Source: Mucilaginibacter sp. (lineage in GTDB: Bacteria > Bacteroidota > Bacteroidia > Sphingobacteriales > Sphingobacteriaceae). Taken from it: 64,000 bases of DNA. The translations under genes were made by a program, and so were the position numbers. The notes below the pieces were generated by a model that ran no database searches, was not told where the DNA came from, and saw only the letters and a program-made list of their open reading frames with translations. Below, piece after piece: positions 12,806-22,758 of this stretch (positions within the stretch are counted from its first letter, which is position 1; every line of letters starts with the position of its first letter). Location: assembly GCF_028288105.1 (NCBI RefSeq), contig NZ_JAQBOI010000058.1:1-64000 (forward strand), given 5' to 3'.

Positions 12806-12942
12806 TCATACAAATGTCGATAGTATCAACTTCGGCTTTGTTATACCAATTACTGTATTAACTACCATTATTACTGATTTGGGTATGCAGCTAATACAAA
12901 CAAAATTGGATAGATTATCTTTGAATAAGAAAACGAAAAGCA

Positions 12943-13839
12943 ATGGAAAATGTAATGCGGATCGACACCATCGGCCAATACAATGCACTTAATAATAATG
13001 AAACCTTGCACCCGCTGGTTAATATAGTCGACCTTTCGAAAGCCGACAAAAGGCCAAACCGCCGAAGTAATTATGGTTTTTATGCCGTATTTCTGAAAGA
13101 GATCAAATGCGGTGACCTGCATTATGGTTGTAACTATTACGATTACGAAGAAGGCACTTTAGTATTTGTTGGGCCGGGGCAAGTAATTGGTGTTGAGAAC
13201 AACGGCGAGCTTTACCAGCCAAAAGGACAAGCTTTAGTATTTCACCCAGATCTGCTTAAAGGCACATCGCTTGGCCGCCATATTACAGATTATAATTTCT
13301 TTTCGTATGAAGTACATGAGGCGCTACATTTATCTGAGAGCGAGCGGAAGATCATTTACGACTGTTATGAAAAGATAAGATACGAACTGCATCGGGGCAT
13401 TGATAAGCACAGCAAAACACTGATCGTTAGCAATATAGAGTTATTGCTTAATTATTGCGTGCGTTTTTATGATAGGCAATTCATAACACGTGAAAATGTC
13501 AATAAGGGAATCCTGCAAAAATTCGAGGAATTGTTGAATGAATATTTCGGCTCTGACAAACCAAGGGAATTAGGTTTGCCATCTGTTAGTTTTTGTGCTG
13601 ATCAGTTAAACCTCTCAGCAAATTATTTTGGCGACCTGATCAAAAAGGAAACAGGAAAATCAGCCCAGGAGTATATTCAACTAAAAACAATGGATGTTGC
13701 AAAAGAAAAGATTTTTGATACCTCCAAATCGGTGAGCGAGATAGCATATGAATTAGGGTTTAAATACCCGCAGCATTTTACTCGGTCTTTTAAACAACAT
13801 GTTGGTTATACACCCAACGAATACCGGATGCTGAATTAA
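12943..13839 (+). CDS. AraC family transcriptional regulator
   Basis: C-terminal double HTH (VSEIAYELGFKYPQHFTRSFKQHVGYTPNEYR); divergent from the aldo/keto reductase. Confidence 0.92.
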   Translation: MENVMRIDTIGQYNALNNNETLHPLVNIVDLSKADKRPNRRSNYGFYAVFLKEIKCGDLHYGCNYYDYEEGTLVFVGPGQVIGVENNGELYQPKGQALVFHPDLLKGTSLGRHITDYNFFSYEVHEALHLSESERKIIYDCYEKIRYELHRGIDKHSKTLIVSNIELLLNYCVRFYDRQFITRENVNKGILQKFEELLNEYFGSDKPRELGLPSVSFCADQLNLSANYFGDLIKKETGKSAQEYIQLKTMDVAKEKIFDTSKSVSEIAYELGFKYPQHFTRSFKQHVGYTPNEYRMLN

Positions 13840-13898
13840 GGCTTTTACATGCAAATGAACAAAGTACTATAGATTAGTTATTACCTCTATTCATCATT

Positions 13899-14498
13899 CT
13901 ATTTCAAACCGAACTCAGTCAGCAAACCTAATTTTACAACACTCATATCATTAGCCATTTTCGCATAAATATCTTCGTAATGCTTACACATTTCGTTGAT
14001 AGCGTTGGTATAAAGCTCATAGAGGTCACCCTTTGATTCTTCTAAAGCATGCTTAATTTCATCCGTCAGATCAAGAACCTTCAGGTATAAATCTTTTGAT
14101 TTTAGGTTTGATGCGATCATAAGATCATTTGTTAACGATACATCAAAGTAAAGGCTGATAAGATTATATTTCCAGTTCTCCGCATCAAGTTTCTGCATGT
14201 AGGTATTTAATTTCATCATCTCTTTGTTAAGGAAGTCCAGGCTTTTTTCACTTCTCGAATTATTGTAGTTCTTCCAATAGCCAATATTCTTTTTAACAAT
14301 AGCCATCTTCTCTCCTGTCACATAGTAAAAGTTCTCGGCTATGTCAACCTGTTTATTCCTGTAAGTTTTTTTAAGCTCAGTATCTGACTTTCTTTTATCA
14401 CCAACGTAAGAGAATAAGCCAATTAAAGTCTGTGTAAGTAAGGCGCCTATTAATCCCGAATAAGCACTTACCTGAAGTAGGGTGCTGTTATCTTCCAT
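13899..14498 (-). CDS. uncharacterised single-TM protein with helical cytosolic domain
   Basis: 199-aa ORF; N-terminal hydrophobic segment SAYSGLIGALLTQTLIGLFSYV followed by a charged helical region; no family recognised. Confidence 0.6.
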   Translation of the reverse strand: MEDNSTLLQVSAYSGLIGALLTQTLIGLFSYVGDKRKSDTELKKTYRNKQVDIAENFYYVTGEKMAIVKKNIGYWKNYNNSRSEKSLDFLNKEMMKLNTYMQKLDAENWKYNLISLYFDVSLTNDLMIASNLKSKDLYLKVLDLTDEIKHALEESKGDLYELYTNAINEMCKHYEDIYAKMANDMSVVKLGLLTEFGLK

Positions 14499-14516
14499 AT
14501 CATTTAAGTTATTGTT

Positions 14517-14690
14517 TTAATCGTCTAATACTGGTTGGTTAGATAGTTTGTTAAAATCATCTAAGGCAGACTTGAACTTGAAGTACCTTTGTTTTTCAAA
14601 CAACCCAAACTTCTGTTTAATATCTTCAAGCATTTCAACCGCTTCAGCCATAAACAAGCGTAGCTGTTCAACCTCCTTTAAGTTTTCCAT
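14517..14690 (-). CDS. small 57-aa protein upstream of the TM protein (not in the ORF track)
   Basis: Reverse-strand reading gives MENLKEVEQLRLFMAEAVEMLEDIKQKFGLFEKQRYFKFKSALDDFNKLSNQPVLDD*. It ends 18 bp before the 14498 start and has a TATTTTTG promoter match upstream. Confidence 0.65.
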   Translation of the reverse strand: MENLKEVEQLRLFMAEAVEMLEDIKQKFGLFEKQRYFKFKSALDDFNKLSNQPVLDD

Positions 14691-14707
14691 TTTAATTAAT
14701 TTATTTT

Positions 14708-14715
14708 CAAAAATA
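14708..14715 (-). promoter_or_regulatory. candidate -7 element (TATTTTTG on minus strand)
   Basis: TAnnTTTG match about 18 nt upstream of the small-protein ATG at 14690. Confidence 0.45.
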
Positions 14716-15000
14716 AAAAATACAATTCAATTATGCTAATATTTTTAGCATAAAAATACGATTTTATGGTTAAAATTACGGTTAAATGATGCTTCATATT
14801 TATTTGTATAAATTACAACTTGCTCTTTATTAGTATAATATGAGCAAAAATATGTGAATTATATTGTGTAGTAACCTATAGTTACAAACATTTAACTTTA
14901 CAGAAACATAAAAAATAGTTTGTCGGCTTGTATACCCCTAAAGCCACATTAAGTCGTCTATTCTGTGTTATTAATCAAATTATAACCAATAACATTAATA

Positions 15001-16118
15001 TGAAAAAACTATTAATTGCCTTTCTGGCTTTTGGGTTACTGGCAGTATCCTGCAAAAAAGATTTACCAAAATTGAACGTTAATCCTAATACCCCTCCTAA
15101 TACTGCTAATGCAAAAAAACACAAAGTAACCTTCACCGTTAGCCAGTTTTCGCAAACGGTAGGCGATATTGATTTAAAACGGCCGTCGGCCTTAATGGCT
15201 AAAAAGGGTGTAATGGCTACCAGTACATCTGCACTAAGCGATGCTTTGGCTGAATATCATTATATCGTTTATGATGAGGCAGGAAGTGAAATTAAACGGA
15301 TAACTCGTTATGCTAATAATAATACCATGTCTATCTATCACCAGGATGGGAAGGACTATGGTAATCGTATTCCGGGCTTAGAGTATGTAACTAATACCGC
15401 TCCGTTTAATGTGATCACCGATTCGTTGGCAGCCGGCAATTATACAATTGTGGTAACAGGTTCAAGTGGTGCAATTATTATTAATACCGATAAAACGAGT
15501 TTTGGAGACCCGATATATCGCCCTATAAGGCAATCGTCGCCTACTACCAATTATGTTGACCTGGCAGCGGTATATGTAGCAGAAGGTGTAGATGCTATAC
15601 CCCGCTCTGTTGAAATATATTTTGCTAAATGTAATGTTACAATTGGCGATACTGATGCGACACATAGCCTTACCCTAAACAGGATTGTAGGCCAGTTGGA
15701 AGTTAACCTGGAAGATGCCATTCCTAATAATGTAGCTTATATACAGGCCGGCAGAAGTGGCGAGTATAAAGGGTTTTCATTTGAATACGAGGTACCATTT
15801 GGAGAAACTATGATTGGTGATGATGAAAGATATGCTGACGTCACCCCCAATGTAATTACCTCTGCTGATATAGGAAAGACCAATTATAAATTGCAGCGCT
15901 ATATTCTAAATACACAGGTTCCAATTACTATTGTCCTTAAAGCCTATGATGCTGCCAATAATCTTATTGTAAGAAAAGAAATAAACAATGTGCGGTTTTA
16001 TAAAAACAAGCGAACAATATTATCCGGTAAATTATTCAATACCGGGCCTGCCGCTACGCAGTTTACAATATCTGCTAACCAGGCCTGGGGCCCGGATAAC
16101 CCTATTATTCATTTTTAA
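15001..16118 (+). CDS. lipoprotein, fimbrillin-like (FimB/Mfa2-type?), paralogue of 10398..11522
   Basis: Likely start MKKLLIAFLAFGLLAVSCKKD at 15001. Shares VSQFSQTVGDIDL, LNRIVGQLEVNLEDAIPNNVAYI and terminal ANQAWGPDNPIIHF with the paralogue. Confidence 0.5.
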
Positions 16119-16263
16119 AATATAACACCTTATCTCAAAATTAACTATCGCTTTTTGGCTATTCATCCTGTAGCAAAAACTCGCCTTTTGTTAACCATGA
16201 TATCCCGAATGCCCAAAGAGCGATAGTTTTTAATTAAAAGTATAATAAAAAGTAGTCCCGCAT

Positions 16264-16304
16264 AAAAAAAGGCCTTCCTGCGTATGCAGGAAGGCCTTTT
16301 TTTA
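16264..16304. terminator. bidirectional intrinsic terminator
   Basis: AAAAAAA-GGCCTTCCTGC-GTAT-GCAGGAAGGCC-TTTTTTT, 11-bp perfect stem with A/T tracts. Confidence 0.9.
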
Positions 16305-16337
16305 TGCTTAAGCTGTATGATTAAATATACTTGTTAT

Positions 16338-16808
16338 CTATTCTTCGGTACGTTTATGGCGATAAGCATTGCTTTCGCGAATCCAGTGATCTGCAGAAAA
16401 AGTCCCTGATCCGGCTATCCATATTACTACCAGCATTATAAAAACAATAACTGACAACCAAAGCTCGGTATTAACAAAAGTGAGCCCCTTTGTAATGTTC
16501 ACAAAAAACATTGCACCCAATACAATAGGCATTTGAATAACTACAGACAAACGGGTAAGCAGGCCGGCAATAATAAGCATGCCGCCTATAACATGGGCAA
16601 ACGCCACAATGTGTATAAGAACAACTGCCAATAAACCCGAAAAATCAAATGTGCTGTTGTGGAAGATCCAATCTTGCTGAACACTTGTGCTGCTGATAAA
16701 TATAATACCCTTGGTAAATATTATCATTCCAAGAATTATACGAATTATATCAAGCCATTTGGGATGATGAAGATCACCCCAATGTTCAATTCTGCGAACC
16801 ATGTTCAT
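16338..16808 (-). CDS. DoxX family membrane protein
   Basis: RIILGMIIFTKGIIF...HVIGGMLIIAGLLTRL pattern; likely start 16808 preceded by an AGGAGGG Shine-Dalgarno-like sequence. Confidence 0.8.
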   Translation of the reverse strand: MNMVRRIEHWGDLHHPKWLDIIRIILGMIIFTKGIIFISSTSVQQDWIFHNSTFDFSGLLAVVLIHIVAFAHVIGGMLIIAGLLTRLSVVIQMPIVLGAMFFVNITKGLTFVNTELWLSVIVFIMLVVIWIAGSGTFSADHWIRESNAYRHKRTEE

Positions 16809-16924
16809 GATGCCCTCCTTTTTAAGAATGTTTGTAATTGGTACTGATGAAGTTACAATAAAACAAATCAAAATCAAATTAGTTTTGCAACAATTAAAAC
16901 CCGCAGTTTCTTAAGTCATTCTAA

Positions 16925-17392
16925 TTACAACAGTACCCCTTTTAAATCAGCAGGAGAATAATTGATTGATTTTAATGTTTTATTATCGGCCGTTCTGAAT
17001 ACCAAAAACTTTGCTTCCTCCTCTTTAAAGTAAGATTCGCTGTTGTCTTTTTGCTTATAGTGCGCTATGGTTTGGTTAGCCTCTTCTATCGAGTTACAAG
17101 CTTTACTCATGTTTGAGCGGTGTACTTCATCAAACAAGGCCTTAAATTTATCACCCAAACCAAACTCTAAAATGGCACCAGCCAATACGTATTGAATATC
17201 ACAAAGCGCATCGGCAATTTCTACCAGGTTATTATCGGCAATGGCATCCTGCAACTCCTTAACCTCTTCGGCCAAAAGTGACACCCTTAAATCGCACCTT
17301 GCTTTTGATGGAATGGTGGGCTGTTCTAAAACCGGGTGTTTAAATGTTTTATGAAATTCTGCAACTTTATTTAATGGAGAGGCTTCTTGCAT
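16925..17392 (-). CDS. MazG-like nucleoside triphosphate pyrophosphohydrolase family protein
   Basis: RVSLLAEEVKELQDAIADNNLVEIADALCDIQYVLAG (EExxE...ExxD motif). Confidence 0.82.
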   Translation of the reverse strand: MQEASPLNKVAEFHKTFKHPVLEQPTIPSKARCDLRVSLLAEEVKELQDAIADNNLVEIADALCDIQYVLAGAILEFGLGDKFKALFDEVHRSNMSKACNSIEEANQTIAHYKQKDNSESYFKEEEAKFLVFRTADNKTLKSINYSPADLKGVLL

Positions 17393-17509
17393 ATTATAAT
17401 AGCTAAATGGTTTAATGATCAGCCAAAGCTAATAATTTTCGATATTCTTTATAAAGTGATTATCGGCATTGAAACTAACAGAATTTGAGATTAAAAATAC
17501 AGTCTGTAA

Positions 17510-18481
17510 TTATATATGTAGCCCTGACAAAGGCCATATCACCTGTTTTATAAATTGCTCATGAAAAAGCAAAGGCATAGGCACTATCAGCCAGAAAAAC
17601 ACCCAAAACCGGGCAATTAATTTATTCTCTAAAAATGTGATCTTTTTGATAATGAATATCTTTTCGAGCAATACCAACGCGCCTTGTATAACAAAGTATA
17701 ATAATGGCAAACCATAACCGCTGTTTACCGGAACGCTTAATGCCAGTTCGTGCAGTAGCCCCGAGAATATAAAAGCAACCATTAGCGCGCCCGCGCTTCC
17801 TATTTTATTTTTTAGCGGGCGGAATATAGCAACCGATGTCATTTCGCTAAAAGCGATATTCCAGCGTTTACTCCATAATTCGGTAAGGCTTAATGCTTTT
17901 GCAGGCTGCCTGAACAAATAGTAAGTATTTACCCCCGAGAAACGCCACATACCCGCGCTGATACTTAAAAACCCGAAATGCAATATCAGGCTTAATCCAA
18001 GTAATAGCATTGCACTCACCAATATATAAGTCAGGTTATGGTTTAGATGTATAGATACAACTACATGCGCAAATAAAATAAGCAACAAGCCTGCTATGAT
18101 CCGGCTGATACCAAACCGCACCATTGGCCAGGCATTTGGTAAAGGTTTTTGGCCCAGGGTTTCAAAAGGCTGGGCCCTCATCCCTACCCATCCAACTGCA
18201 TATATAATCCACTGTTTAAAACTAAGTGTCAATGGTTTGTTTTTATAGCCTTCGGTTACCGCTATAACCTTCATACCGGTAAAAGTGGTTGCTATTATGG
18301 CTAACATTTTAAGTATGGGGTGCTCCTGCAAAAAAAACAGATATATGAGCAGGATACTTGCCACAAGCATTATCCAGCCGGCCAAAACCATTTTTCTTTT
18401 TAAAAAAATGTACCCAATCAGCACAACTGCAAGGTTTAGCAATGCAAAATAAATTAAATGCAATACCAGTTCCGTTCTCAT
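17510..18481 (-). CDS. MBOAT/wax-synthase-like membrane acyltransferase
   Basis: Polytopic; LTELWSKRWNIAFSEM and FSGLLHELA (conserved His) motifs of wax-synthase-type MBOATs. Confidence 0.75.
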   Translation of the reverse strand: MRTELVLHLIYFALLNLAVVLIGYIFLKRKMVLAGWIMLVASILLIYLFFLQEHPILKMLAIIATTFTGMKVIAVTEGYKNKPLTLSFKQWIIYAVGWVGMRAQPFETLGQKPLPNAWPMVRFGISRIIAGLLLILFAHVVVSIHLNHNLTYILVSAMLLLGLSLILHFGFLSISAGMWRFSGVNTYYLFRQPAKALSLTELWSKRWNIAFSEMTSVAIFRPLKNKIGSAGALMVAFIFSGLLHELALSVPVNSGYGLPLLYFVIQGALVLLEKIFIIKKITFLENKLIARFWVFFWLIVPMPLLFHEQFIKQVIWPLSGLHI

Positions 18482-18912
18482 AATTGCTGATAGTTAATGT
18501 AAAAGGCCTGGCTATAAGCAATACTTAAAAATATAAAGAGCGCAACCAAAAGTATCTCAGCAAATTTATTCCACCCGCCGGCAGGGAAATTGGTTCTGTC
18601 GAAATATAAAAACTGAATCAACACCCGTGATATCCCATAAACTGCAATAAAACCGGTCATTACCATAGCAAGTACAGAACCATTAACCAGTTCCTTGTAG
18701 GCAAATACAGAAAGTAAGCCGAAACATAGGTTTATTACGAGGATGTAAGCTGCGTAGGTCCAAAACATTTGTTTAATTAAAGGCTGAACCTTTAACAATT
18801 CAACCCGCCACTTAAGGATACCCGGAATGGCAAGGCTGCCAATTACCAACACTATTTGGGCTAAACCGGCAAACTTAATTAAGGCGTTTATATCAATCTG
18901 TAATGCTGCCAT
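18478..18912 (-). CDS. hypothetical 4-TM membrane protein
   Basis: Hydrophobic ORF with ATGA start/stop overlap with the downstream MBOAT gene. Confidence 0.65.
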   Translation of the reverse strand: MAALQIDINALIKFAGLAQIVLVIGSLAIPGILKWRVELLKVQPLIKQMFWTYAAYILVINLCFGLLSVFAYKELVNGSVLAMVMTGFIAVYGISRVLIQFLYFDRTNFPAGGWNKFAEILLVALFIFLSIAYSQAFYINYQQL

Positions 18913-19024
18913 CTACCCTATTACTTATTTTTCTCTAAAGCAAAGGTAATTAAATTATTAAACTTTCAATAATTACTGAAATTATAATTACCGCATTGGC
19001 AATATGCTCTAATAAAAGCTCATC

Positions 19025-19061
19025 TTGTGAAAACAATTAGCCGAAGGGATTTTTTTGGCAA
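19025..19061 (+). repeat. direct repeat copy A, truncated copy of the 5' end of the amine oxidase gene
   Basis: 37 bp, 35/37 identical to 19955..19991; would encode MKTISRRDFFGNSPPIHRL*. Confidence 0.8.
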
Positions 19062-19101
19062 CTCCCCCCCCATTCATAGGCTTTAGCTTTTATATGCTCT
19101 T

Positions 19102-19524
19102 CTAATTCAGTATTTCATGAAATTGCTTAGTTGTTTTAGGTATTAAAGCTCCGCGAAGCTTTTGATAACCCTCCTCAAATGAAAATCGAAAATCCGCGAA
19201 TATCCTGCCTTTTAATGAAAGTGGTATTTCGCAATTATCTATTAATATGGGTAAAATTATATTTTCTTGTATAGATATCTCATTTATTATTGTTGCAGAC
19301 AATTCAAAACTAACCCATTTTGAATTTACACTCCTCTTTGACAGAACAATAATGAAGTAATCTGTATTATTTATCGCATTAGTTATTCTATCAGCAATAG
19401 TGTCACTTATAGTAATCCTCCTCTCATTTGCCAATGTCATTATTCCGTCCTTATTCAACCGGAGTAAAAGTTGGTTTACGAATTTTTCATCTTGATGGCT
19501 GTGGCTAATAAAAACTTTGATCAT
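19102..19524 (-). CDS. stand-alone TIR domain protein
   Basis: MIKVFISHSHQDEKFVNQLLLRL; ...YFIIVLSKRSVNSKWVSFELSAT with the conserved Glu position. Confidence 0.88.
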   Translation of the reverse strand: MIKVFISHSHQDEKFVNQLLLRLNKDGIMTLANERRITISDTIADRITNAINNTDYFIIVLSKRSVNSKWVSFELSATIINEISIQENIILPILIDNCEIPLSLKGRIFADFRFSFEEGYQKLRGALIPKTTKQFHEILN

Positions 19525-19954
19525 AATTTACGGGATGAAATATGCTTTATGTATTTATTTAATTACATTCTCATAGTGTTAAGAGCCGTCAAACAGATGG
19601 CATATCTTATATTTAATCATTAGTTTAAAATTAGGGTTTATAAACTAAAGATAAACAGTTAGTTGCCTATTTTACCGAGTAAAAATACCTTATTTTAAAA
19701 ACACGTATTATTACCTTGTTTAGGGGCGATGTTATTTCATTTTCTCTTTATTACAGGTGTAACCCGGCTACGAAATTACCATTATTATGAACATGATGCT
19801 GTTGTTAAACCATGTTCTCCTTTTTTTAACACATTTTTAATAAAAATGTAGATTATTTAGATAGATATTATCATAATTAAATATTTACCTGGTTCTTTTA
19901 TTAAACATTATATTAAATTATCTTTATCAAATAAAGAAGTTTTACCACCATTTT

Positions 19955-19991
19955 TTGTGAAAACAATTAGCCGAAGAGATTTTTTGGGCAA
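19955..19991 (+). repeat. direct repeat copy B, overlapping the start of the amine oxidase
   Basis: TTGTGAAAACAATTAGCCGAAGAGATTTTTTGGGCAA, 930 bp downstream of copy A. Confidence 0.8.
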
Positions 19992-21540
19992 GGGCGCAAT
20001 GCTTGCGGGCGGCACCTACCCCGCCATGTTGGCTTTAGGATTATTACGCCCCGCCCCTGCACATGCATTTAATTTAGATGGTACAGGCAACGGCAAACAC
20101 ATTGTTATTTTAGGGGCCGGCTTAGCAGGTATGACATGTGCCTATGAGCTAACAAAACTGGGCTACCGCTGTACTGTTCTTGAAGCCCGGCAAAGAGCAG
20201 GTGGCCGTTGCTGGAGCATCCGCAATGGCAGTACCCAAACAGAGATTGATAAACCCACAGTTACCGCACATTTTGATGAAGGCCAGTACTTTAATGTAGG
20301 TCCGTCGCGTATACCGCATAACCACGAACTTACCCTACATTATTGCAAAGAACTGGGTGTACCCATACAGGTTTATAACAATGTGAACGAAGGTGCGTAC
20401 TATTTCGCCGAAGGTAAAGGCCCTTTATCAAACAAAAAGATAAAGGTACGCGAGGTACACAACGATATTCGCGGCTACATGAGCGAGATGCTGGCAAAAA
20501 GCATTGACCATAGCAATCTCGATGGTGCATTAACTAAAGAAGATGCTGAAAAGGTTATTGAATACCTAAAAGCCGAGGGCGGACTTGATGTTGACAAACT
20601 ATACAAAGCATCGGCGCGTCGTGGATATACCGAGATGTATGGCGCAGGTGATAAACCCGGTAAAATTGGCGACCCAAATAAATTGGCAGATCTGATACAT
20701 TCCGGCTTAATGGATCCCGATTTTTATAATGTAGCCGAATATACTTACGAACTGCAGATGACCATGTTTCAGGCTGTTGGTGGCATGGATAAAATAGCAT
20801 TGGCATTAGAGAAAAAGATAGCGCCTTTTTTAAAGATGGGTACCGAAGTTAAAGAGATAACCAACCTGCCCGAAGGTGTAAAGATTTTGTATACCGATGC
20901 CACAGGCGAACATTCAATCAATGCCGACCTGTGTATTTGCACCCTTCCTCTGCCTGTGCTAAGTAATATCAATCATAATTTTTCTGGTGATGTAAGCCGG
21001 GCTATCGATTATATAGGTTACATCCCTACCGGGAAAATTGGCCTGCAGTTTAAACGCCGCTTTTGGGAAGAAGATGAACACATTTATGGCGGTATTACCC
21101 ATACCAATAACGATCTGACGCAGGTATTTTACCCATCGTATGATTACCTGGGTAAAAAAGGCATCCTGATAGGATATTATAATTTTAATGAGAAAGCGCA
21201 AAAGATAGGTGCTTTAAGCTACGCCGACCGTGAAAAATTCGCTTTAGAAAAAGGCAGACTGATCCATTCGCAATATGATAAGGATTTTGAAAACTCATTC
21301 TCGGTTAGTTGGCATAAAACAAAATATAGCCTTGGCGGATGGGCGGTTTATAACACCGATACCCGCAAAAACCAGTATCCCGCACTGTTAAAGCCAGATA
21401 GGCAGGTTTATTTTGCCGGCGAGCACTTAACCTATTTAAACGCGTGGATGGCCGGGGCATTTGAATCGGCACGCAGCACCGTAGCGGCTTTGCATGCAAG
21501 GGTTAACGGGCAACGGTTACAATATCCGGCACAACGATGA
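19957..21540 (+). CDS. Tat-exported flavin monoamine oxidase / L-amino acid oxidase family protein
   Basis: Twin-arginine signal ISRRDFLGKGAMLAGG; HIVILGAGLAGMTCAYELTKLGYRCTVLEARQRAGGRCW; C-terminal YFAGEHLTYLNAWMAGAFESA; GTG start. Confidence 0.9.
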   Translation: MKTISRRDFLGKGAMLAGGTYPAMLALGLLRPAPAHAFNLDGTGNGKHIVILGAGLAGMTCAYELTKLGYRCTVLEARQRAGGRCWSIRNGSTQTEIDKPTVTAHFDEGQYFNVGPSRIPHNHELTLHYCKELGVPIQVYNNVNEGAYYFAEGKGPLSNKKIKVREVHNDIRGYMSEMLAKSIDHSNLDGALTKEDAEKVIEYLKAEGGLDVDKLYKASARRGYTEMYGAGDKPGKIGDPNKLADLIHSGLMDPDFYNVAEYTYELQMTMFQAVGGMDKIALALEKKIAPFLKMGTEVKEITNLPEGVKILYTDATGEHSINADLCICTLPLPVLSNINHNFSGDVSRAIDYIGYIPTGKIGLQFKRRFWEEDEHIYGGITHTNNDLTQVFYPSYDYLGKKGILIGYYNFNEKAQKIGALSYADREKFALEKGRLIHSQYDKDFENSFSVSWHKTKYSLGGWAVYNTDTRKNQYPALLKPDRQVYFAGEHLTYLNAWMAGAFESARSTVAALHARVNGQRLQYPAQR

Positions 21541-21577
21541 AAAAACTAAACTAAAACTAAACTAAAAAATACCTACA

Positions 21578-22744
21578 ATGGCAAATTCAATTAACCGCAG
21601 AAACTGGATCAGATCCAGCGCCTTCATAGCCGGGGGACTGGCTTTTTGTTCAGGCACCATCAGCAAGCTATCGGCTATGCCAAAACGTGTGCTCAGGTCT
21701 GTACGCAACATAAACGATCAGGAAGCTGTGTTAAATGGCCCCCCTGAACTAAAGGCAAGATTATTAGCTAATGAAAACCCCTTCGGCCCATCGGCGGCGG
21801 CTAAAAAAGCTATAGCCGAAGCCATTGACAAAAGCTACCAGTACCCCTTTATGCTGCTATCACAACTGTCTGGCAAAATTGCAGCTTATGAAGGTGTAGC
21901 GCAGAAAAATATTTTAATGGATGCCGGCTCTACCCCATTACTATTAGCTGCCGCGTTAAACTATACCAAAGGCGGTAAAAATGTAATAACCGGCGACCCA
22001 TCTTACGATGATCTGCCTTCACGGGCCGAAGAATTGGATGGCAAATGGATAAAGGTGCCATTAACCGTCGATTATAAATTAGACCTTGATGCCATGGAAG
22101 CCAAGGTAGATGCCAACACTGGCCTGGTTTACATTTGTAACCCCAATAACCCAACCGCTACTGTTGTTGATACCGAAAAACTGAAAGCTTTTTGCGAACG
22201 TGTATCTAAAAAAGCAACCGTGTTTGTAGATGAAGCCTATATTGATTACCTGCCCGACCCACAGGCGGCATCAATGTTAAGCATGATTAAAGCCGGGCAC
22301 AATGTTATTGTGGCACGTACTTTTTCTAAACTTTACGGTTTTGCCGGGTTGCGATTGGGATATATCATCTCTCAGCCGGATACTATTAAGGCATTTGAAA
22401 AATACACCACGCAAGCCTGGAGTATATCAGCCACTACATTATCTGCCGCCCTTGCCGGTTACCGCGAAACAGATTTCCTGAATGATACCTTGAAAAAAAC
22501 CAACGCGTCAAAAGAGTATCTGTATTCTGTGCTAAAGAAAGAGGGCTATGATTATATCCCTTCATCGGCAAACTTTGTGATGTTCCCTTTAAAAATGGAT
22601 GGTAAAAAGTTTTCTGCAGAGATGTTTAAACGAGGTGTAGGCATCCGCGACTGGAAATTTAACGGCAAAGACTGGTGCCGCGTAAGCATTGGCCGAATGG
22701 ACGAAATGGAAACCTTTGCAGCAGCATTTAAAGAATTATCTTAA
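21578..22744 (+). CDS. histidinol-phosphate aminotransferase-like PLP enzyme with Tat-like signal
   Basis: NRRNWIRSSAFIAGG signal; NPNNPTATVV; FVDEAYIDY; RTFSKLYGFAGLRLGY PLP Lys motif. Confidence 0.88.
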   Translation: MANSINRRNWIRSSAFIAGGLAFCSGTISKLSAMPKRVLRSVRNINDQEAVLNGPPELKARLLANENPFGPSAAAKKAIAEAIDKSYQYPFMLLSQLSGKIAAYEGVAQKNILMDAGSTPLLLAAALNYTKGGKNVITGDPSYDDLPSRAEELDGKWIKVPLTVDYKLDLDAMEAKVDANTGLVYICNPNNPTATVVDTEKLKAFCERVSKKATVFVDEAYIDYLPDPQAASMLSMIKAGHNVIVARTFSKLYGFAGLRLGYIISQPDTIKAFEKYTTQAWSISATTLSAALAGYRETDFLNDTLKKTNASKEYLYSVLKKEGYDYIPSSANFVMFPLKMDGKKFSAEMFKRGVGIRDWKFNGKDWCRVSIGRMDEMETFAAAFKELS

Positions 22745-22758
22745 TTTGGAGTAAGGAC

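Noticed and set aside
14548-14739. 63-aa plus-strand ORF in the ORF track
   Set aside because: It is antisense to the better-supported 57-aa minus-strand ORF, which has a promoter-like element and an operon context.
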